Assembly: GCA_951217055.1 (NCBI GenBank)
Contig: CATNVA010000018.1
Coordinates: 744,001 to 808,000 of the forward strand
Source: Gerris lacustris
Lineage: Eukaryota; Arthropoda; Insecta; Hemiptera; Gerridae
Direction: 5' to 3'
Length of the DNA stretch: 64,000 bases
In this document: in pieces, positions 29,481 through 42,570 of the stretch
How positions within the stretch are numbered: position 1 is the first letter of the stretch
Layout of the letters: every line of letters starts with the position of its first letter
Translations under genes and position numbers: made by a program
Notes under the pieces: generated by a model
What the model saw: only the letters and a program-made list of their open reading frames with translations
Database searches by the model: none
Told to the model about the DNA's origin: nothing

Positions 29481-29770
29481 CGCGTAATGTAATATTAAAA
29501 CCCTATTAAATCAACCGATAACAGCCAATTCTTTTCATTTTGTCGAACCAATTATAACAGATCTAATTCTGGACCGTGATATAGAATTTAACGAAATCTT
29601 AGAAACTATAGACCGGATGAAAACCAACAAAGCCCCTGGCTATGACAGAATATGTAATGAATTTTATATAAATGCTCCAACTGATTACATTGAAAAGATC
29701 TTAGCGTTGTTTAATAGAATTTATAACAAAGGAGAAATGCCGGATGCTTTTAAGGGAGCTATAATCTTTA
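29481..29770 (+). pseudogene. LINE copy A, start of reverse transcriptase
   Basis: Contains TLLNQPITANSF, then DRMKTNKAPGYDRICNEFY, the standard RT entry motif (K-A-P-G-x-D), and GEMPDAFKGAIIF. The frame is cut at about 29770 by the large Helitron-like insertion and resumes at 42571 with PIFKKGDVNTASNYRGI, the next conserved RT block, so little or no LINE sequence was lost. Confidence 0.85.
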
Positions 29771-31924
29771 TCTATTCAAAATTAAGCATCGTTGTACTGT
29801 TTTCAGCCTGCAAAATGTCATTTTTCTTGATTCTTTTGAATAAAGTGTCAACAAAATATCGAAGTGTCAGCAAAAGTTCAAAGTGTCAGCAAAATAACAA
29901 ACAAGCTGTCTCATTGTAAGAAAATTTTACTAAAAAAGGTTACTTTATCGCAGGTTATAAACACTGTTTAAAAACTCACATTGTTTATCTATAATATAAG
30001 TGGCAATGTCCTGATTGACTGACTGACTGACATAGAATCAACGCACAGCAAAATCTGCTTAACCGAGAGACTTGAAATTTGAGGACATACTCGGTTCATA
30101 TCATAGGCATCCACTAAGAAAAGATTTTGCGAAATTTTTATTTTTGTACCCAGGGGTACGGGGTACAAATGTCAAAGTAATGAATACTTTTAATGATGCA
30201 TATCGTTAAAAAGCTCTTTAAAAGTACAGTAATTGTTGTTATGTACAGTTTTGTCGTATTTTCATTTAGGAGGGGGTAAAATGGAAAAATGTGTATAACT
30301 ACATCTTATATAAATGAAGAGTGTCTATGAGTGTACTGCTTACATGAGATTATAAAGTTAAAATGTTGGTACACAGGAGTCCGGGGTACAATTGTCAAAG
30401 TAATTGATAGGTACCCTTTATGATGCAGATCGTTGAAAGGCTCTTTAGGAGAAAAGTAATTGTAATGTACGTTTTTGTCATAATTTTCATTTAGGAGAGG
30501 GGTAAGAAGGAAATGTCAACGTATGTGTGTGTGCGCGCGCGCGCGTGTGTGTGTGTTCTTTATTTAAATCTACCGTTTTATTCCGATTTCAATGAAAATT
30601 TGCACACTTGACCTTCAAAGCAAGGGGAAATGGGGAAGGTCACTGACTTCATGCATTTTCGAAATTTTGATTTTGGTACACAGGGGTACGGAGTACAAAT
30701 GTCAAAGTAATGAAAACCCTTCACGATGCATTCCGTTGAAAAGCTCTTTAAGAGTGCTGTACAATTATTGTTATGTACATGTACATTTAGGGGGGTAAAA
30801 TGGAAAAATATATCTATATCTATGTATAAAAAACTAATAATTGTTGTGTCTGTACATTTATCCGATTGGGCTAAAATGTTGTATTAATTCATTTATATAT
30901 TTTTTTTTTAATACCTTTATTGAATAAAACATATTAATACATAAATAATATTTTAGTACATCAATTTATTTTATTGATTTTACATTTAAGCTCTACATAA
31001 GGTTATCTCAATCACGTCCAAATGGCTGAATAGATTTTGGAGGTTCTTAGGTACAATGTTAAGCTTAATTCTGCGGGTGATAAAGGATATAAAACGATTT
31101 GGTAGCTTTATATGGAGCTGAGAACGGGGCTTCTAAATAGATTTCAAAATTCTTATTTCATTTTTCATAAAAAATGCATTTAACCAAAATTGCAGAAGAA
31201 ACTACTGACCATATTTTATGTTTTGTGGAAATTTCTGTAGGAAGAACTGTTAAAGAAATTACTTTTCAATCACTGTCAAAAAATATTTAGATTTATTTTT
31301 AGATATTAAGGCAATAATTAATAAATCACGCCTTACCGTGCCTAAACCTTTACTAACTTAATAATGACCACTTCTTTAAAATACTGAAATAAAATCTACG
31401 TGTGTATACGTAGTATAATAATTTCTAAATTATATTGATATCAGCCAATAGAGATTTTCTAAAATTTTATCCCTAAGGGAAACATAAGGGAAGAGTAAGA
31501 AAAGAAGGGGAATTGAGCCCAGACCGATCTTCAAAATTTAGGAAGTTAATACTTGAGAAAGAGCTCTTATTTTGGATGTAAGCATGTATACTAGTGATGC
31601 GGTGCATAAAGAACTCGTGTAGATTGTGGTCTTATATCACCCATACTATGTTCTCAACCAGGACAATTTTTCGGTGAAAATCTAACATATTCTTATTCAA
31701 CCTGAAAAGAACTTTAAAATTATTTTACGTAACACAGCATATAAGAATAAGCTAACTTTTTAACACCTTCATCTCGGTCACATTTGTTGCAAAACTTTTG
31801 TAAAAATAGTTACATATTCATCTGCTACTCATAAAACCATTGAAAACAATGTATGGCGTGGCATGCTGATTACAACTTCCTCTTTAATTGTCTTTATTAT
31901 TGGCCAAAATTCTTTAAATTTAAA

Positions 31925-32930
31925 ATAGTCAAGCTCGCCTGTTTATACAGAGTTTCTACATAATATTTATTTAATGAAATTATTGCGGGCTCGCTGCGCT
32001 CGCCTCTTTATATAGTATTTCTACATTATCTTTATTTAATAATGTTAACGCAGGCTCGCTACGCTCGCCTGTTTATACGGCGTTTCTACATGATCTTTAT
32101 TTAATAAAATTATTGCAGGCTCGCTACGCTCGCCTGTTATAAAATTATTTGTCCACGATCATTATTTAATAATATTATGAAGGCTCGCTACGCTCGCCTG
32201 TTTATACAGCATTTGTAGTTAATATTTTATTTAATAAAATGATTGCAGGCTCGCTACGCTCGCCTGTTGTAAAAGTATTTGTACATAATATTTATTTAAT
32301 AATATTAATGCAGGCTCGCTGCGCTCGCCTGTTTATACTGCATTTTGACATAATCATTACTTAATAGAATGATTGCAGGCTCGCTACGCTCGCCTGTTTA
32401 TATAGCATCTTTATATTATCTTTATTTAATAAAATTATTGCGTGGGCTCGCTGCGCTCGCCTGTTTATATAGCATTTTTATGTTATCTTTATTTAATAAT
32501 ATTAATGCAGGCTCGCTGCGCTAGCCTGCTTATACGGCGTTTCTACATAATCTTTATTTAATAAAATTATTGCAGGCTCGCTACGCTCGCCTGTTATAAA
32601 ATTATTTGTCCATGATATTTATTTAATAATATTAATGCAGGCTCGCTACGCTCGCCTGTTGTAAAAGTATTTGTACATAATCTTTTTAATAGTATTTATG
32701 CAGGCTCGCTACTCTCGCCTATTTATACAGCATTTGTAGTAAATATTTTATTAAATAAAATAATTGCAGGCTCACTACGCCCGCTTTTGTAAAAGTATTT
32801 GTACATAATAATTATATAATAAAATGAATGCAGGCTTGCTACGCTCGTCTGCTTATAAAGTATTTATGAATAATAATTATTTAATAAAGTTAATACATGC
32901 TCGCATTGCTCGCCTTTTTATACAGGATTT
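31925..32930. repeat. Minisatellite with GGCTCGCTACGCTCGCC core, locus 2
   Basis: About 14-16 units of 55-75 bp built like locus 1 at 16.1 kb: the core gcaggctcgctacgctcgcc plus an AT-rich linker ending tttaataaaattattg. Individual units show changes such as gctgcgctcgcc. It is followed by the same atataacatgtcat-type unit as locus 1. Confidence 0.88.
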
Positions 32931-32939
32931 GTACATAAT

Positions 32940-33720
32940 CTTCAGCCTATAAAATACCTTTAAACAATTTATAACATGTCATGGAGACTAAAACTTTTTT
33001 TAGTTTTCGTTATATTGGCCGCCATTTTGAAAATATTATGTTTGAAATTTAAATAGTTAGATATTCCTTTCCTAGACTTCAAGAGCTTTAAATTGATGTA
33101 TAACATGTCATACTGACTAAAAACTTTTTGTTTAGCCGTCCGTCATATTGGCCGCCATCTTGAAAATATGAACTTTAAAATTTTATTAGTTACTTATTCT
33201 TTTTCTTCTCTTAAAGACTTTTAAAACGATGTATAACACATTATGCTGGCTAAAACATTTTTTTTAGTCGTCCACCATATTTGCCGCCATCTTGAAAATA
33301 TGAACTGTGAAATTTCATTAATTACATATTATTTTTCTTCTCTTACAGACCTTTAAAACTATGTATAACACATTATGTTAGCTAAAACTTTTTTTTTAGT
33401 CGTCTACCATATTGGCCGCCATCTTGTAAAATATTAAATGTGAAAATTTATTAGTTACATATTCTTTTCCTTCTCTTAAAGACCTTTACAACGATGTATA
33501 ATACATTCTACTGACTAAAACTTTTTTTTTTAGTCGTCCGCCATATTGGGCGCCATCTTGAAAATATTTAGTGCGGAATTTCCAAAAACTATACACTTCT
33601 CACAAATGCTGAGATGCATATATGTGCCAAATTTCGTTAAAATTGGTCAATTTTTACTCCAGTTATCGTTAGACAAACAAACACAAACTTTTCAAATCCC
33701 AAGTCTCTGAAATGAAGAAC
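32940..33720. repeat. Tandem ~110-130 bp units, CCGCCAT/TTGGCCGCCAT type
   Basis: Five units sharing ataacatgtcat or ataacacattatg, then ctaaaactttttttt agtcg, then atattggccgccatcttgaa. Successive units diverge. The order minisatellite, then these units, is the same as at 16451-16680, so the pair is one mobile or amplified block. Confidence 0.75.
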
Positions 33721-34024
33721 TCACTGCGCTCGTTCAATTAATAAAAGATAATTCCAATTTCAAGCAAGGGATGTAAAATGACATGGGGGGGGGGGGGTAC
33801 AAAGGAAAATACCACTGCTTTTCCTTTTAAAAAATTTAGTCGGAATGAATTACTAATTTTGAGGATATACTCGTTTCATATCATAGGCATCCACTAAGAA
33901 AGGATTTTGCGATATTTTTATTTTTGTACCCAGGGGTACGGGGTACAAATGTCAAAGTAATGAATACTTTTAATGATCATATCGTTGAACATGGGCGTAG
34001 CCAGGGTTGCCTTTAGGGGGGGGC

Positions 34025-34162
<138 letters not shown>

Positions 34163-34655
34163 TTGTGTGTGTGTGTGTGTGGTGTGGTGTAAATGCCACT
34201 ATAGTCTGACAATACAATTATTAATATTATCAAAAGGTTTTATTTTAATAAAAAAAAGAATACTCAATAGAACTATTAATTAAAGGAAAAAATGTATATA
34301 TTGAAATAAATTTTTTTAGTGAAAACTTGCTGTTTAAATCCACTCTTAATGTAAAATAGTTGACATTATGATTGGACAGAGAGTATTTGTAGCGCTTCCT
34401 ATGAGATATTGTCTGAACTACTATCTCTAATTAATAAATAGTCTTATTGTTTTTTTTAAGAATCAAATATGCAGAACCATACTGAGTTTTGTTGCAAAAC
34501 CACATTTTTAAAACGGCAGCTCTGTTTCTGCATTCAATTTTATCAAAGCAATGCTAACTAAACCAGTGCAGCCACGCCTCAGCTATAGTAACTTGACAAC
34601 TAAAACAAGATAATATTTTTACTTGAAGACCCCCTCTAGCCATAAAATAAAACTG

Positions 34656-34767
<112 letters not shown>

Positions 34768-35615
34768 AGTTTTGTCTGTACATTGGCCAGAATTGAAAAT
34801 TTTTTGGATACTTTTTCATTTTATACATTCTGAAAAACGAATCCGGCCTTAACTTTATTCGTGTATGTCTGTCACCCCAGTAAAACTTTATAGGCGCAAA
34901 ACTGGATAAAAACGATATCGATAATTTTTTTCAGAGGTGAGCGCAAACTTGTTGCGCAATTTGTAGGCTTGGTTTCATCAAAGAATATTTAGTAGAACCA
35001 ACGTTATTAACAATTTTCTAAAAAAATATGTATAAAAACATAACATAAAAAATCCCGTCAAGTATTTGCCAGCAAGTTACTAAAAGGATTTCTTCGGTCA
35101 TAAGAATTCATAATTACATTATTATTAATTAATTTTAATTAATTTTTATTTTTAATTTAATTTAACTTTTTTCTTAGCAAATATATGTATAAAAATTCAC
35201 TTTTAAGAAACAAGGTGTGCATATATTCATTACTATCTTCGGTAGTATGCACTAATTTGGTTATTGTAGGAGTAAAATGGCCGATATTTTGGAAACGATA
35301 TATTTTTGTAAACCAAATTTCAATACCTTTAAAATGATACCCAACTTCGAATTTTCAAATGACAAATATTTTTGGGGCTCCCGAGTTACGGCCCCCTAAA
35401 ATTTTTTAAATTTGACTTTTTTATATCAACTCTCAGAAATCATCATACATTTAAAATATACAAAAATATAAAATATTGCGATCTATTCGCAATTGATCGC
35501 AGATCGCAGAAATTTGGAGTAATTAAGTCCGCAATAGTTTTTCTGTTTTTGAGCAAAAAAGTTTAACTTGTATACCAAATGTCAAGTCTATAGCTTCAGT
35601 AGGTCGGGAGATATA

Positions 35616-36614
35616 GGCCCTATTCACACGGTGAAACGCAAATCGCGTTTCGAGCTGTCTCGCAACCAGGAGACTGGGAGACTGCGCGACTTAAGTCTCC
35701 CTTCATCTTCACACTACCACGACTCGAGTTGCGCAATCAAAGTACGTTTAGGAAGTTAAGTCAGTTTTCACCGACAATAGGCTGTGCAAACACCCAGTAT
35801 TTTTCATATTTGTGTATCTACGTCCCTAAACAATGTCTATGTCTAGTGATTCTAGTACCGATGAGGACATCATTATCCAGTTTTATTTTTACCACTGGTA
35901 ATAATAATTAATTAATAATAATAAATATTTTATAATAAAACAGAATATAATATACTATAATAATATTTATATAATTTATATAATATAATATATAATATAA
36001 TATTTAATATATTACATAATATAATATATATTTTATTATAAATATTACACATTTATTAATAATTATAAATATTACACATTTATTAATAATTATAAATAAT
36101 TTTATTATAAATACTTTATAATTAAATATAATATAATATATATTATAATAATATCATACATAATATATTACATAATATAATATATATTTTATTATAAAAA
36201 TTATACATTAATTAATTAAAAATAATGTTAATTTAAATATTTAACAATAAAATTTAATATATTATATTATATAATAAAATATAATATAATATATTATATA
36301 ATATAATATATTATATAATATATATATAATATAATGTAATATATATTTTATTATACTTATAATATGGTAATTAATAATTATAAATCATCTTGACGCAGGT
36401 AGTTAAAAAGGAATGTTTTGTAGGAAACTGAGAGACTGGGAGACTAGGAGACCAGCATGCAGAGTCGCATGGTTTCACAGTTGCACGGTCTCCCAGTCGC
36501 CGGTACTGGAGTATCCCCGTCTGAATGCCGCCACCTAATTACACGTGCTGAGTCTCTTGGTCGCAGAGTTTCCTAGTTTCCAGGAGATTTGAGTTTCACC
36601 GTGTGAATAGGGCC
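35616..36614. mobile_element. TIR element with 3-bp duplication ata (PIF/Harbinger-like)
   Basis: 22-bp perfect inverted ends ggccctattcacacggtgaa(ac), flanked by ata at 35613-35615 and 36615-36617. A three-base duplication and GGSCC-type ends fit PIF/Harbinger-like elements, though the duplication is ATA instead of the usual TWA. The interior has imperfect inverted blocks with gagactgggagact near both ends and an AT-only centre (35900-36390). No transposase. Confidence 0.7.
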
Positions 36615-37310
36615 ATACTCCAAGATGCAACGGACGGACGAACTACCAAAAGCATAAGGGTTTCTAGGACGACCTCGAAACCCTAAAAATTAATTTGACC
36701 CACCGTAAACAAACCCCTCAGACTCGTTATTCAAAATGTTTGGATACTTCTATACCACCCAGAGAATCGCGGTTTTTTGCGTTTGGTCGGAAATTGGCCC
36801 AAAACGATTGGAAAAATCCGAAAAGTTAGAAAAATATTATATTTTTACCCCCTCTTAAAAAATTAAAGATGGCGGACGCACTTTTAAAGATTTTTGGAGG
36901 TTTATTGTGGCTAAACGGTAAGTCGTATCGATAGGCGCGCCAGCGGTAACTTATTTGATAAGATCTAAAACTTTGGTCCTATGACTTTTTGTCGTACTTA
37001 ATTTCTGATTGGGGCGCTTAAACCTCACACTAATGGTCTTTAAATTGAGTATTTATTATTTTATTAATTTTTCCCAGAACTACAATTATTAAATATTTAC
37101 TGGTGCAACAGCCATATTGGGAGAAGAGCCTGGTGTAATTAAATTAATGCACCATCATGGTTGATGATTGTTCAATGACTTACCAGTCTAATTGGTTTTG
37201 TCCATGTTTATTTTCTTATTTATTATACTTTTTTTTAGCATTGTTTTTTTATTGCTATATTACTCAGTTTCCATTGACTATTTTTTAAATATATAGATAG
37301 ACTCAAAACT
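36615..37310. other. Repeat-derived interior of the hAT-like element
   Basis: Begins with a dispersed-repeat tail (acggacggacgaactacc, then aaaccctaaaaa) like the one ending at 44012. Further on are blocks with tggcggacgc and aagtcgtatcgata that also recall 27490 and 60225. No coding frame. The corresponding segment is absent from the 6.4-kb relative. Confidence 0.5.
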
Positions 37311-38105
37311 ACGATTTGGAGAGTATTATATTCTTAGTAAAGGAATTAATGATGTGTAATATAGTCCTGATTTCATTCCTAGAAGGCTTTGGAAACAAAA
37401 CTATTTAGGAATTTAATTTAATTGCTAGGCCTACATGGTTATAGGAAACATACCCACTTATAACTAGCATGAGCCCCGCGCGCAGAGTGAAAGCTAGTAT
37501 AATATATATATATTATATATTATATTATATATTATTATACAGAATTATTTTTACTTTTTATTTATTTATTTTTTATTTTAAACTGTAGGTATATGTATAA
37601 TAATCATATTTTTTTTAGAGGGTTGAGCCGGACTAGGGGGGGGGGCCATGCCCCCCCCCCCCCCCCCCTGGCTACGCCCATGTCGTTGAAAAGCTCTTTA
37701 AAAGTACAGTAATTGTTGTTATGTACAGTTTTGCCATATCTTCATTTAGGAGGGGGTAAAATGGAAAAATATGTATAACTACATCTCTATAATATAAGTG
37801 GCAATGTCCTGATTGACTGACTGACATAGAATCAACGCACAGCAAAATCTGCTTAACCGAGAGACTTGAAATTTTAAGGATATACTCGGTTCATATCATA
37901 GGCATCCACTAAGAAAGGATTTTGCAAAATTTTTATTTTTGTACCCAGGGGTACGGGGTACAAATGTCAAAGTAATTAATACTTTTAATGATGCATATCG
38001 TTGAAAAGCTCTTTAAGAGTACAGTAATTGTTGTTATGTACAGTTTTGTCATATTTTCATTTAGAAGGGGGTATAATGGAAAAATATGTATAACTACATC
38101 TTATA

Positions 38106-39588
38106 TGAATAGAAAGTGCATTGGAAACACCAATAGATCAAGTAGGCTTTAAGAAGAATTATTCCACATGCGATGCCATCATTGTTACTCAGCAGTTGAT
38201 ATCGAAAGCACAACAATATAATTTTGAATTATGTCTTCTATTTGTGGATTTTGAAAAAGCGTTCGACAGTGTTAATCATGAAGCTATTAGGATCACTTTA
38301 AAAAGAAAATCAATCGAACAAAATTATGTCGACGTACTCGAGAGCATTTATGAAAACGCTGAAATGCTAATCACGCGAGGAAACAAAAAAGAAATGATAA
38401 AAGTCAGAAGAGGTTTAAGGCAAGGAGATGTGATTTCGCCAAAACTATTCTGCTCGATATTGGAAGAAGCTTTCGATAAATTGAAATGGGAAACATACGG
38501 AATAAATATAAATGGGAAAACTTTGAACAGGCTGAAATTCGCAGACGATATTGTTCTCATAGGCAAATCCGTAGAAGAAATTAATATAATGGTCTCTGAT
38601 CTAACTAAAGAGACAACAAAATTAGGGTTGAAAATAAATTCTAAAAAAACAAAAATCATGACCGTAAACTGTAGAAGTAACATCCCAATTAGTATTGAAG
38701 AAGAAAACATTGATCACGTGGAAGAATTTATATATCTGGGTCAACTGATCACAAAGACCAACAGCTCAAATAGGGAAATCAGTAGGAGAATAGGAATGGC
38801 ATGGAAGGCATTCAATAAATATAAAAAACTATTTAGATCTAACGTAAAAGTTCAAGAAAAGACCAAATTGTGGAATAGTGTAGTTAAACCAGTTTTGACA
38901 TATGCATGTGAAACATGGACTCTGACAAGGAAAAACATAGATATGCTAAGAAAAGCCGTCAGAGGGATGGAGAGGAGCATGTTGAAGATAACCAGAAAAG
39001 ATAGAAAAACTAACAAATGGATAAGACTACAGACGGAAATGGATGACATTGGGAAAGTGGTAACTGAGCGAAAGTGGAGGTGGGCCGGCCATATCATCAG
39101 GGTGACAGATGAAAGATGGAGCAGGAAAATCTTGGAATGGTATCCAAGGGGCTTGACTCGCAACAGAGGAAGACCTGCTCAACAGTGGGATGAAGAAATG
39201 AGGAAATGTTGTGGAGGAGCTACGTGGAAAAGAGTAGCAATAGACAGGACAGAGTGGCGCAGGATGGAAAATGTGTATGTCCAAGCTTGGCTAACTCCGG
39301 AATGAAAAAATAGTTTTAGGAAAAATGTGAAAAAGTATAGTTTTATTTAAAAATCGCACATTATAAAAAAAAAAAAAAATAAAAAAAAAAAATAAAAATA
39401 TAGATTATGATTTATAAATAGGTCACTTATTGTATTATAAAAATTTATTATTTATTATTTGTATGTATGAAAATGTAATCTCCGCAAATTATCCACAGCT
39501 ACCAGCTGATTCGGAAATATTTATGTAAAAAACCTAAAAATGTTTTTGTATTTAATGTATTTCCAATAAATGGATTACTTACTTACAT
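38106..39588 (+). mobile_element. 5'-truncated RTE-like non-LTR retrotransposon
   Basis: The insertion is flanked by acatcttatat on both sides (about 38094-38104 and 39586-39596). It starts inside the RT domain, as usual for 5'-truncated LINEs, and ends with a 3' UTR and a short ttacttactta tail, as in RTE-like elements. The surrounding Helitron-like sequence resumes with the same block after the tail. Confidence 0.75.
38121..39305 (+). CDS. RTE-like reverse transcriptase, C-terminal 394 aa, open frame
   Basis: The frame is open from the truncation to the natural stop at 39303-39305. RT motifs: A, LLFVDFEKAFDSVNHEA; B, RRGLRQGDVISPKLFC; C, KFADDIVLIG (FADD box); D/thumb, LGLKINSKKTKIM and FIYLGQLI. 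The C-terminal domain has RKWRWAGHIIR and RNRGRPAQQWDEEM, the hallmark of RTE/BovB-type proteins. The endonuclease and first RT blocks are missing through 5' truncation, so it is dead despite the clean frame. The lack of stops suggests a recent insertion. The listed ATG is merely the first in the surviving frame. Confidence 0.9.
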   Translation: METPIDQVGFKKNYSTCDAIIVTQQLISKAQQYNFELCLLFVDFEKAFDSVNHEAIRITLKRKSIEQNYVDVLESIYENAEMLITRGNKKEMIKVRRGLRQGDVISPKLFCSILEEAFDKLKWETYGININGKTLNRLKFADDIVLIGKSVEEINIMVSDLTKETTKLGLKINSKKTKIMTVNCRSNIPISIEEENIDHVEEFIYLGQLITKTNSSNREISRRIGMAWKAFNKYKKLFRSNVKVQEKTKLWNSVVKPVLTYACETWTLTRKNIDMLRKAVRGMERSMLKITRKDRKTNKWIRLQTEMDDIGKVVTERKWRWAGHIIRVTDERWSRKILEWYPRGLTRNRGRPAQQWDEEMRKCCGGATWKRVAIDRTEWRRMENVYVQAWLTPE

Positions 39589-39589
39589 C

Positions 39590-40250
39590 TTATATAAATG
39601 AAGAGTGTCTATGAGTGTCTTTTATCTTATATAAATGAAGAGTGTCTATGAGTGTCTTTTATCTTATATAAATGAAGAGTGTCTATGAGTGTCTTTTATC
39701 TTATATAAATGAAGAGTGTCTATGAGTGTCTTTTATCTTATATAAATGAAGAGTGTCTATGAGTGTCTTTTATCTTATATAAATGAAGAGTGTCTATGAG
39801 TGTCTTTTATCTTATATAAATGAAGAGTGTCTATGAGTGTCTTTTATCTTATATAAATGAAGAGTGTCTATGAGTGTCTTTTATCTTATATAAATGAAGA
39901 GTGTCTATGAGTGTCTTTTATCTTATATAAATGAAGAGTGTCTATGAGTGTCTTTTATCTTATATAAATGAAGAGTGTCTATGAGTGTCTTTTATCTTAT
40001 ATAAATGAAGAGTGTCTATGAGTGTCTTCTATCTAATATAAATGGAGTGTCTATGAGTGTCTTTTATCTTATATAAATGAAGAGTGTCTATGAGTGTCTT
40101 CTATCTAATATAAATGAAGAGTGTCTATGAGTGTCTTTTATCTTATATAAATGAAGAGTGTCTATGAGTGTCTTTTATCTTATATAAATGAAGAGTGTCT
40201 ATGAGTGTCTTTTATCTTATATAAATGAAGAGTGTCTATGAGTGTCATTT
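39590..40250. repeat. 37-bp minisatellite, ~18 copies
   Basis: Units tcttatataaatgaagagtg + tctatgagtgtctttta repeat head to tail with very few changes (a 5-bp loss near 40045, ctatctaat variants). The unit is a single-copy sequence in the Helitron-like family (for example at 30303-30340), so the array arose by local amplification beside the LINE insertion. Confidence 0.95.
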
Positions 40251-42018
40251 ATACAAATCTACAGTTTATCCCAATTTGAAAGTAAAAGGGTAAGTCATAA
40301 TTTAAATTTTGTTACACAGGGGTATGGCGTACAAATGTTCGGAAAGCCCTTATAGAATGCAGTAATAGTGATTATGTAAATTTTTGTTATATTTTCATTT
40401 AGGATGGAGGGAATTGACTTTATCCAGCTTCCAGCCAAATAGTAAGAAATTTATTGGTTGTATGACATGATCCCATTAGAAATGAAGGTTTATACAAGTA
40501 AACTTAAGATGACAAGGTGCAAGTTAACCTAGGTGTGTGTGACGTAAGGGTTTTCGCTTCCTTAAATCTATTTTAATTGTTACCTTTTTTTAGGACTTAA
40601 AGTTTCACGGGCGCCTTTGTGACGTCATACGAGGTAGTATGACTGACAATTAAGAGAAAGATAAGGGCTGGGGATTAAACTTGAACGCTCACCTGGCTCA
40701 CCCCCTCCTCTACCACATTTTTCATTGCTATTTCGACCTTAAAGATCGACAAAGTCCTGATTGACTGACATAGAATCAACGTACAGCAAAATCTGCTTAA
40801 CCGAGAGACTTGAAATTTATAGAATATACTCTATTCATATCATAGACACCCACTAAGAAAGGATTTTGCGAAATTTTGATTTTGGTACACAGGGGTACGG
40901 GGTACAAATGTCAACGTAATGAATACCCTTTATGATGCATACCGTTGAAAGGCTCTTTAAGAGAAAAATAATTGTTGTAATGTACGTTTTTGTCATATTT
41001 TCTTTAGGAGAGGAGTAAAAAAGAAAATGTCAACGTATAGTAGAAAAGTCAACGGATGTTTGTGTTCATTATTCAAATCTACAGTTGGAGTCCGATTACG
41101 ATGAAAATTTGCACACTTGACCTTCAAAGCAAGGGGAAGGTCACTCTCTACATGAATTTCCGAAATTTAAATTTTGGTACATAGGGGGACAGGGTACAGA
41201 TGTCAAAGTAATGAAAACACTTCACGATGCATACCGTTGAAAAGCTCTTTAAGAGTACAGTACCTAATTGTTGTTATGTACATTTAGGGGGGTAAAATGG
41301 AAAAATATATCTATATCTATGTATAACAAACTAATAATTGTTGTGACTGTACATTTATCCGATTGGGCTCAAATTTTGTATTTCCACTGAATGAGTAGTC
41401 CTGACAATGAATTTAAGTTTAGAAAATATCATATCTGTTTGTCTGTGCTTTAATCACGTCCAAATGGCTGAATAGATTTTGGAGGTTCTTGGGTACAATG
41501 TTAAGCTCAATTCTGCGGGTGATATAGGATATAAGACGTTTCGGTACCTTTATATGGGGCAGAGAACGGACTTCTAAATAGATTTCAAAATTCTAATTTT
41601 ATTTTTATAAAAAATGTATTCAACCAAAATTGCATAAGAAACTTTTGAAGATATCTTTTGTGGAAATTTCTGTAGAAAGAACTGTTAAAGAAATTACTAT
41701 TCAATCGCTGTCAAATATTTAGATTTAATTTTAGATATTAAGACAATAGTAAATAAAACAGAAGGAAAATACCACTGCTTTTTCTTTTTACATTTTTTTT
41801 AGAATTTTTCTTCAGTAGTCTGAATCAATTACTAATTTGGGATACTAGCACATTATCTTATCAAAGTGGAGGGGGTAAAGAAATAAGGGGGATTTATAGA
41901 ATCTAGATATTCTCGCTTTGTAAAATAATTTAAAATTTAAATGTTTCTTGATGGTAGTTTATAAATCCATTAAATTGAAAATAAAACACCCCGTAGCGAA
42001 GCACGGGTATTCAGGTAG

Positions 42019-42562
42019 TTTTTGTATATTTAAGCGTAATATTCTGCTAAATAGTTATATCTTTTTTGAAAATAACTTAAATAATTATAGTGACAAACAA
42101 ATTTTACTATTTTACAATGATTATTTTTAAAAAATCACTAAAAATTGAGATAAAAAACAGTTGTTAATAAAAAAAAGTGGCAACCCTGAATTATTGTTTT
42201 ACCTTTGTTTTTATTTCTTGATGACTCAAACTTTCGTTTTTTTTACAAATTTAATTTCTTTAAATCCTTTATATATATTAAAAAGGGAATATAATAATTA
42301 GTGTAATTTTTCTGCCGTTAATAGATAAAATATTGTATGTAACTATGCAGCAAAGGAAACATTCCTGACTCGTTTAAAGATTACCTGCTTCGGTTACACC
42401 TCAGCAGGTAATTAACATTTGCCTGCCTCGGCTTCGCCTCGTCAGTCAACATGTAATTTCCCTAACTCGGCTTCGCCTCTGCAGTAAATTTGTTTAGCCT
42501 ATCCTCGCCTTTGGCTCGGAACTAAAACTTAAAAACTTGTCAGCAAAATGGAATTTTGCTGC
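42019..42562. other. No gene; short repeats near the outer insertion's 3' end
   Basis: AT-rich sequence, then several GC-richer units around ctcggcttcgcctc (42390-42510) in imperfect tandem with cagcaggtaattaac-type linkers, ending in the terminal hairpin at 42541-42561. Confidence 0.6.
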
Positions 42563-42570
42563 CTAGTTAC

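Larger units (their letters stand above)
29988..33981 (+). mobile_element. Helitron-like copy 2, 5' end with rearranged interior
   Basis: 5' end TCTATAATATAAGTGGCAAT at 29988, preceded by A, as in copy 1. The following 1.5 kb carries at least three copies of the GTTGAAAAGCTCTTTAAG module (about 30205, 30433, 30734) and the sub-terminal atttatccgattgggct block. A minisatellite region (31925-33700) lies within. At about 33860 the 3'-type sequence (aatgaattactaatttt) joins 5'-type sequence (gaggatatactcg), a recombination joint between two copies. No CTAG-hairpin end is seen for this copy. Confidence 0.6.
37786..42018 (+). mobile_element. Helitron-like copy 3, expanded by a LINE and a minisatellite
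   Basis: 5' end TCTATAATATAAGTGGCAAT at 37786. The 3' end has ccccgtagcgaagcacgggt, the terminal hairpin, then attcaggtag at 42018 (GTAG instead of CTAG). Modules with cgttgaaaagctctttaag occur near 37999, 40944 and 41237. An RTE-like LINE (38106-39588) and a 37-bp minisatellite (39590-40250) account for the large size. At about 40750 the family's 5'-type block (gtcctgattgactgacatag) recurs, so this copy is probably a fusion of two. Confidence 0.6.

Noticed and set aside
38348..39284. Minus-strand ORFs opposite the RTE-like RT
   Set aside because: Antisense shadows of the clear RT frame.
39590..40250. CRISPR-like regular direct repeats
   Set aside because: Units are head-to-tail without unique spacers, in a eukaryotic transposon context; it is a minisatellite. 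The arrays at 16.1 and 32 kb are rejected for the same reason.
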